From NCBI GenBank assembly GCA_027490345.1, contig JAIXYF010000232.1, positions 1 through 5,568 on the forward strand: a DNA stretch of 5,568 nucleotides, in the 5' to 3' direction. This document shows positions 5,047 through 5,568 of the stretch, in pieces; within the stretch, counting starts at the first letter, position 1; each line of letters begins with the position of its first letter. The notes beneath the pieces are model-generated. The model was not told where the DNA came from. It was given only the letters and a program-made list of their open reading frames with translations, and did not search any database. Origin of the DNA: Novosphingobium sp. Lineage in GTDB: Bacteria; Pseudomonadota; Alphaproteobacteria; Sphingomonadales; Sphingomonadaceae. A program made the translations under genes and the position numbers.

Positions 5047-5568
5047 ATGACCGCACACAAGCCCGGCGATCCGCTCACCATCAATCGCCTCTATGGCCGC
5101 GCCAAGGGCAAGCCGCTGCGCGCCGGGCAGCAGGCGCTGATCGATACACTTCTGCCGCAGATTGCCGTCCCGGCGGAAGGGCCGGTGACGGCGGAGGCGC
5201 TGTTTGGCCGCGATTGCCCGCTGCACTTCGAAATCGGCTTTGGCGGCGGCGAGCATATGGCGGGCCGGGCGGACATGCTGCCCGATCACTGCTTCATCGG
5301 TGCGGAGCCGTTCCTCAATGGCGTGGCGCAGGCGCTGGTTCATGTCGATGGCGGACGCGGGTCTGATGGCACGGCCACCGGCATGCCGATCCGCAACGTA
5401 CGCATTCACCATGGCGATGCGCTGGAAGTGCTGGCGCGCGTGCCCGATGGGGCGCTGTCGTTCGCCTAGCTGCTCCACCCCGATCCCTGGCCCAAGGCGC
5501 GCCATGCCAAGCGCCGCATGATGAACGACGGTCCTGTCGATCTGATCGCGCGCAAACTGAAGCCCGGC
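5047..5568 (+). pseudogene. trmB: tRNA (guanine-N7)-methyltransferase TrmB, interrupted by an in-frame TAG and cut by window end
   Basis: TrmB uses S-adenosylmethionine to methylate N7 of G46 in the variable loop of tRNAs. From ATG 5047 (AGAGG at 5033-5037, 9 bases before) the frame gives 140 residues with the SAM site EIGFGGGEH (62-70), IGAEPF with E87, and HHGDALEVL with D124. TAG at 5467-5469 then stops it. The same frame continues to the window end with LLHPDPWPKARHAKRR, the family's core motif (usually preceded by an aromatic residue, as in YLLHPDPWPK), and then ARKLKPG. There is no frameshift, and the 33 codons after the stop look unharmed. A TAC or TAT tyrosine codon changed to TAG is the simplest reading. 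It could be a recent nonsense mutation, a base-call error, or a suppressed amber codon. If real, the product is 140 residues instead of roughly 220-240 and lacks catalytic and tRNA-binding parts. The frame also opens at GTG 4996, but the family start matches ATG 5047. Confidence 0.8.

Overview
The window looks like chromosomal DNA from a high-GC alphaproteobacterium, most likely Sphingomonadales (Novosphingobium/Erythrobacter-like). The reasons are the GC-rich third codon positions, an orthodox CtrA cell-cycle regulator with TTAACC-type sites upstream, a CcmI-type cytochrome c maturation protein, and a TonB-dependent receptor (TBDR) paired with a LuxR-HTH membrane regulator of a style I associate with sphingomonads. 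The lineage is inferred from protein style, not from a search.

Layout. (1) 1-589, plus strand: C-terminal part of a CcmI/CycH-like TPR protein, cut by the window edge. (2) 590-852: an AT-richer intergenic region holding the ctrA control region, with an exact CtrA half-site (TTAACCAT on the minus strand), a facing TTAACC, and two small hairpins just before the ctrA ribosome binding site. (3) 853-1554, plus: ctrA, complete, with all receiver residues and a C-terminal Ala-Ala. (4) 1596-1623: a strong GC-rich hairpin terminator between convergent genes. (5) 1636-2523, minus: a LuxR-type HTH protein with one membrane span and a periplasmic beta-rich domain. (6) 2524-2626: a short divergent control region with a near-palindrome and a copy of a repeat that also occurs twice inside the HTH gene. 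(7) 2627-4987, plus: a TBDR with signal peptide, TonB box, plug, barrel and terminal Phe. (8) 5047 to the window end, plus: trmB, whose reading frame is interrupted by a TAG at 5467-5469 although the family sequence continues unshifted after it.

How the parts fit together. CtrA is an essential or central cell-cycle and motility regulator in alphaproteobacteria and probably controls its own gene here. The membrane-bound HTH protein and the TBDR are divergently transcribed, which suggests, but does not show, that the regulator controls outer-membrane uptake of an unknown ligand. The trmB and ccmI genes are housekeeping neighbours. No CRISPR array, transposase, phage gene, tRNA or rRNA was seen. 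The points most worth a second look are the interrupted trmB, the HTH-membrane-periplasmic regulator with its TBDR partner, and the dispersed 19-29 bp repeat around that regulator.
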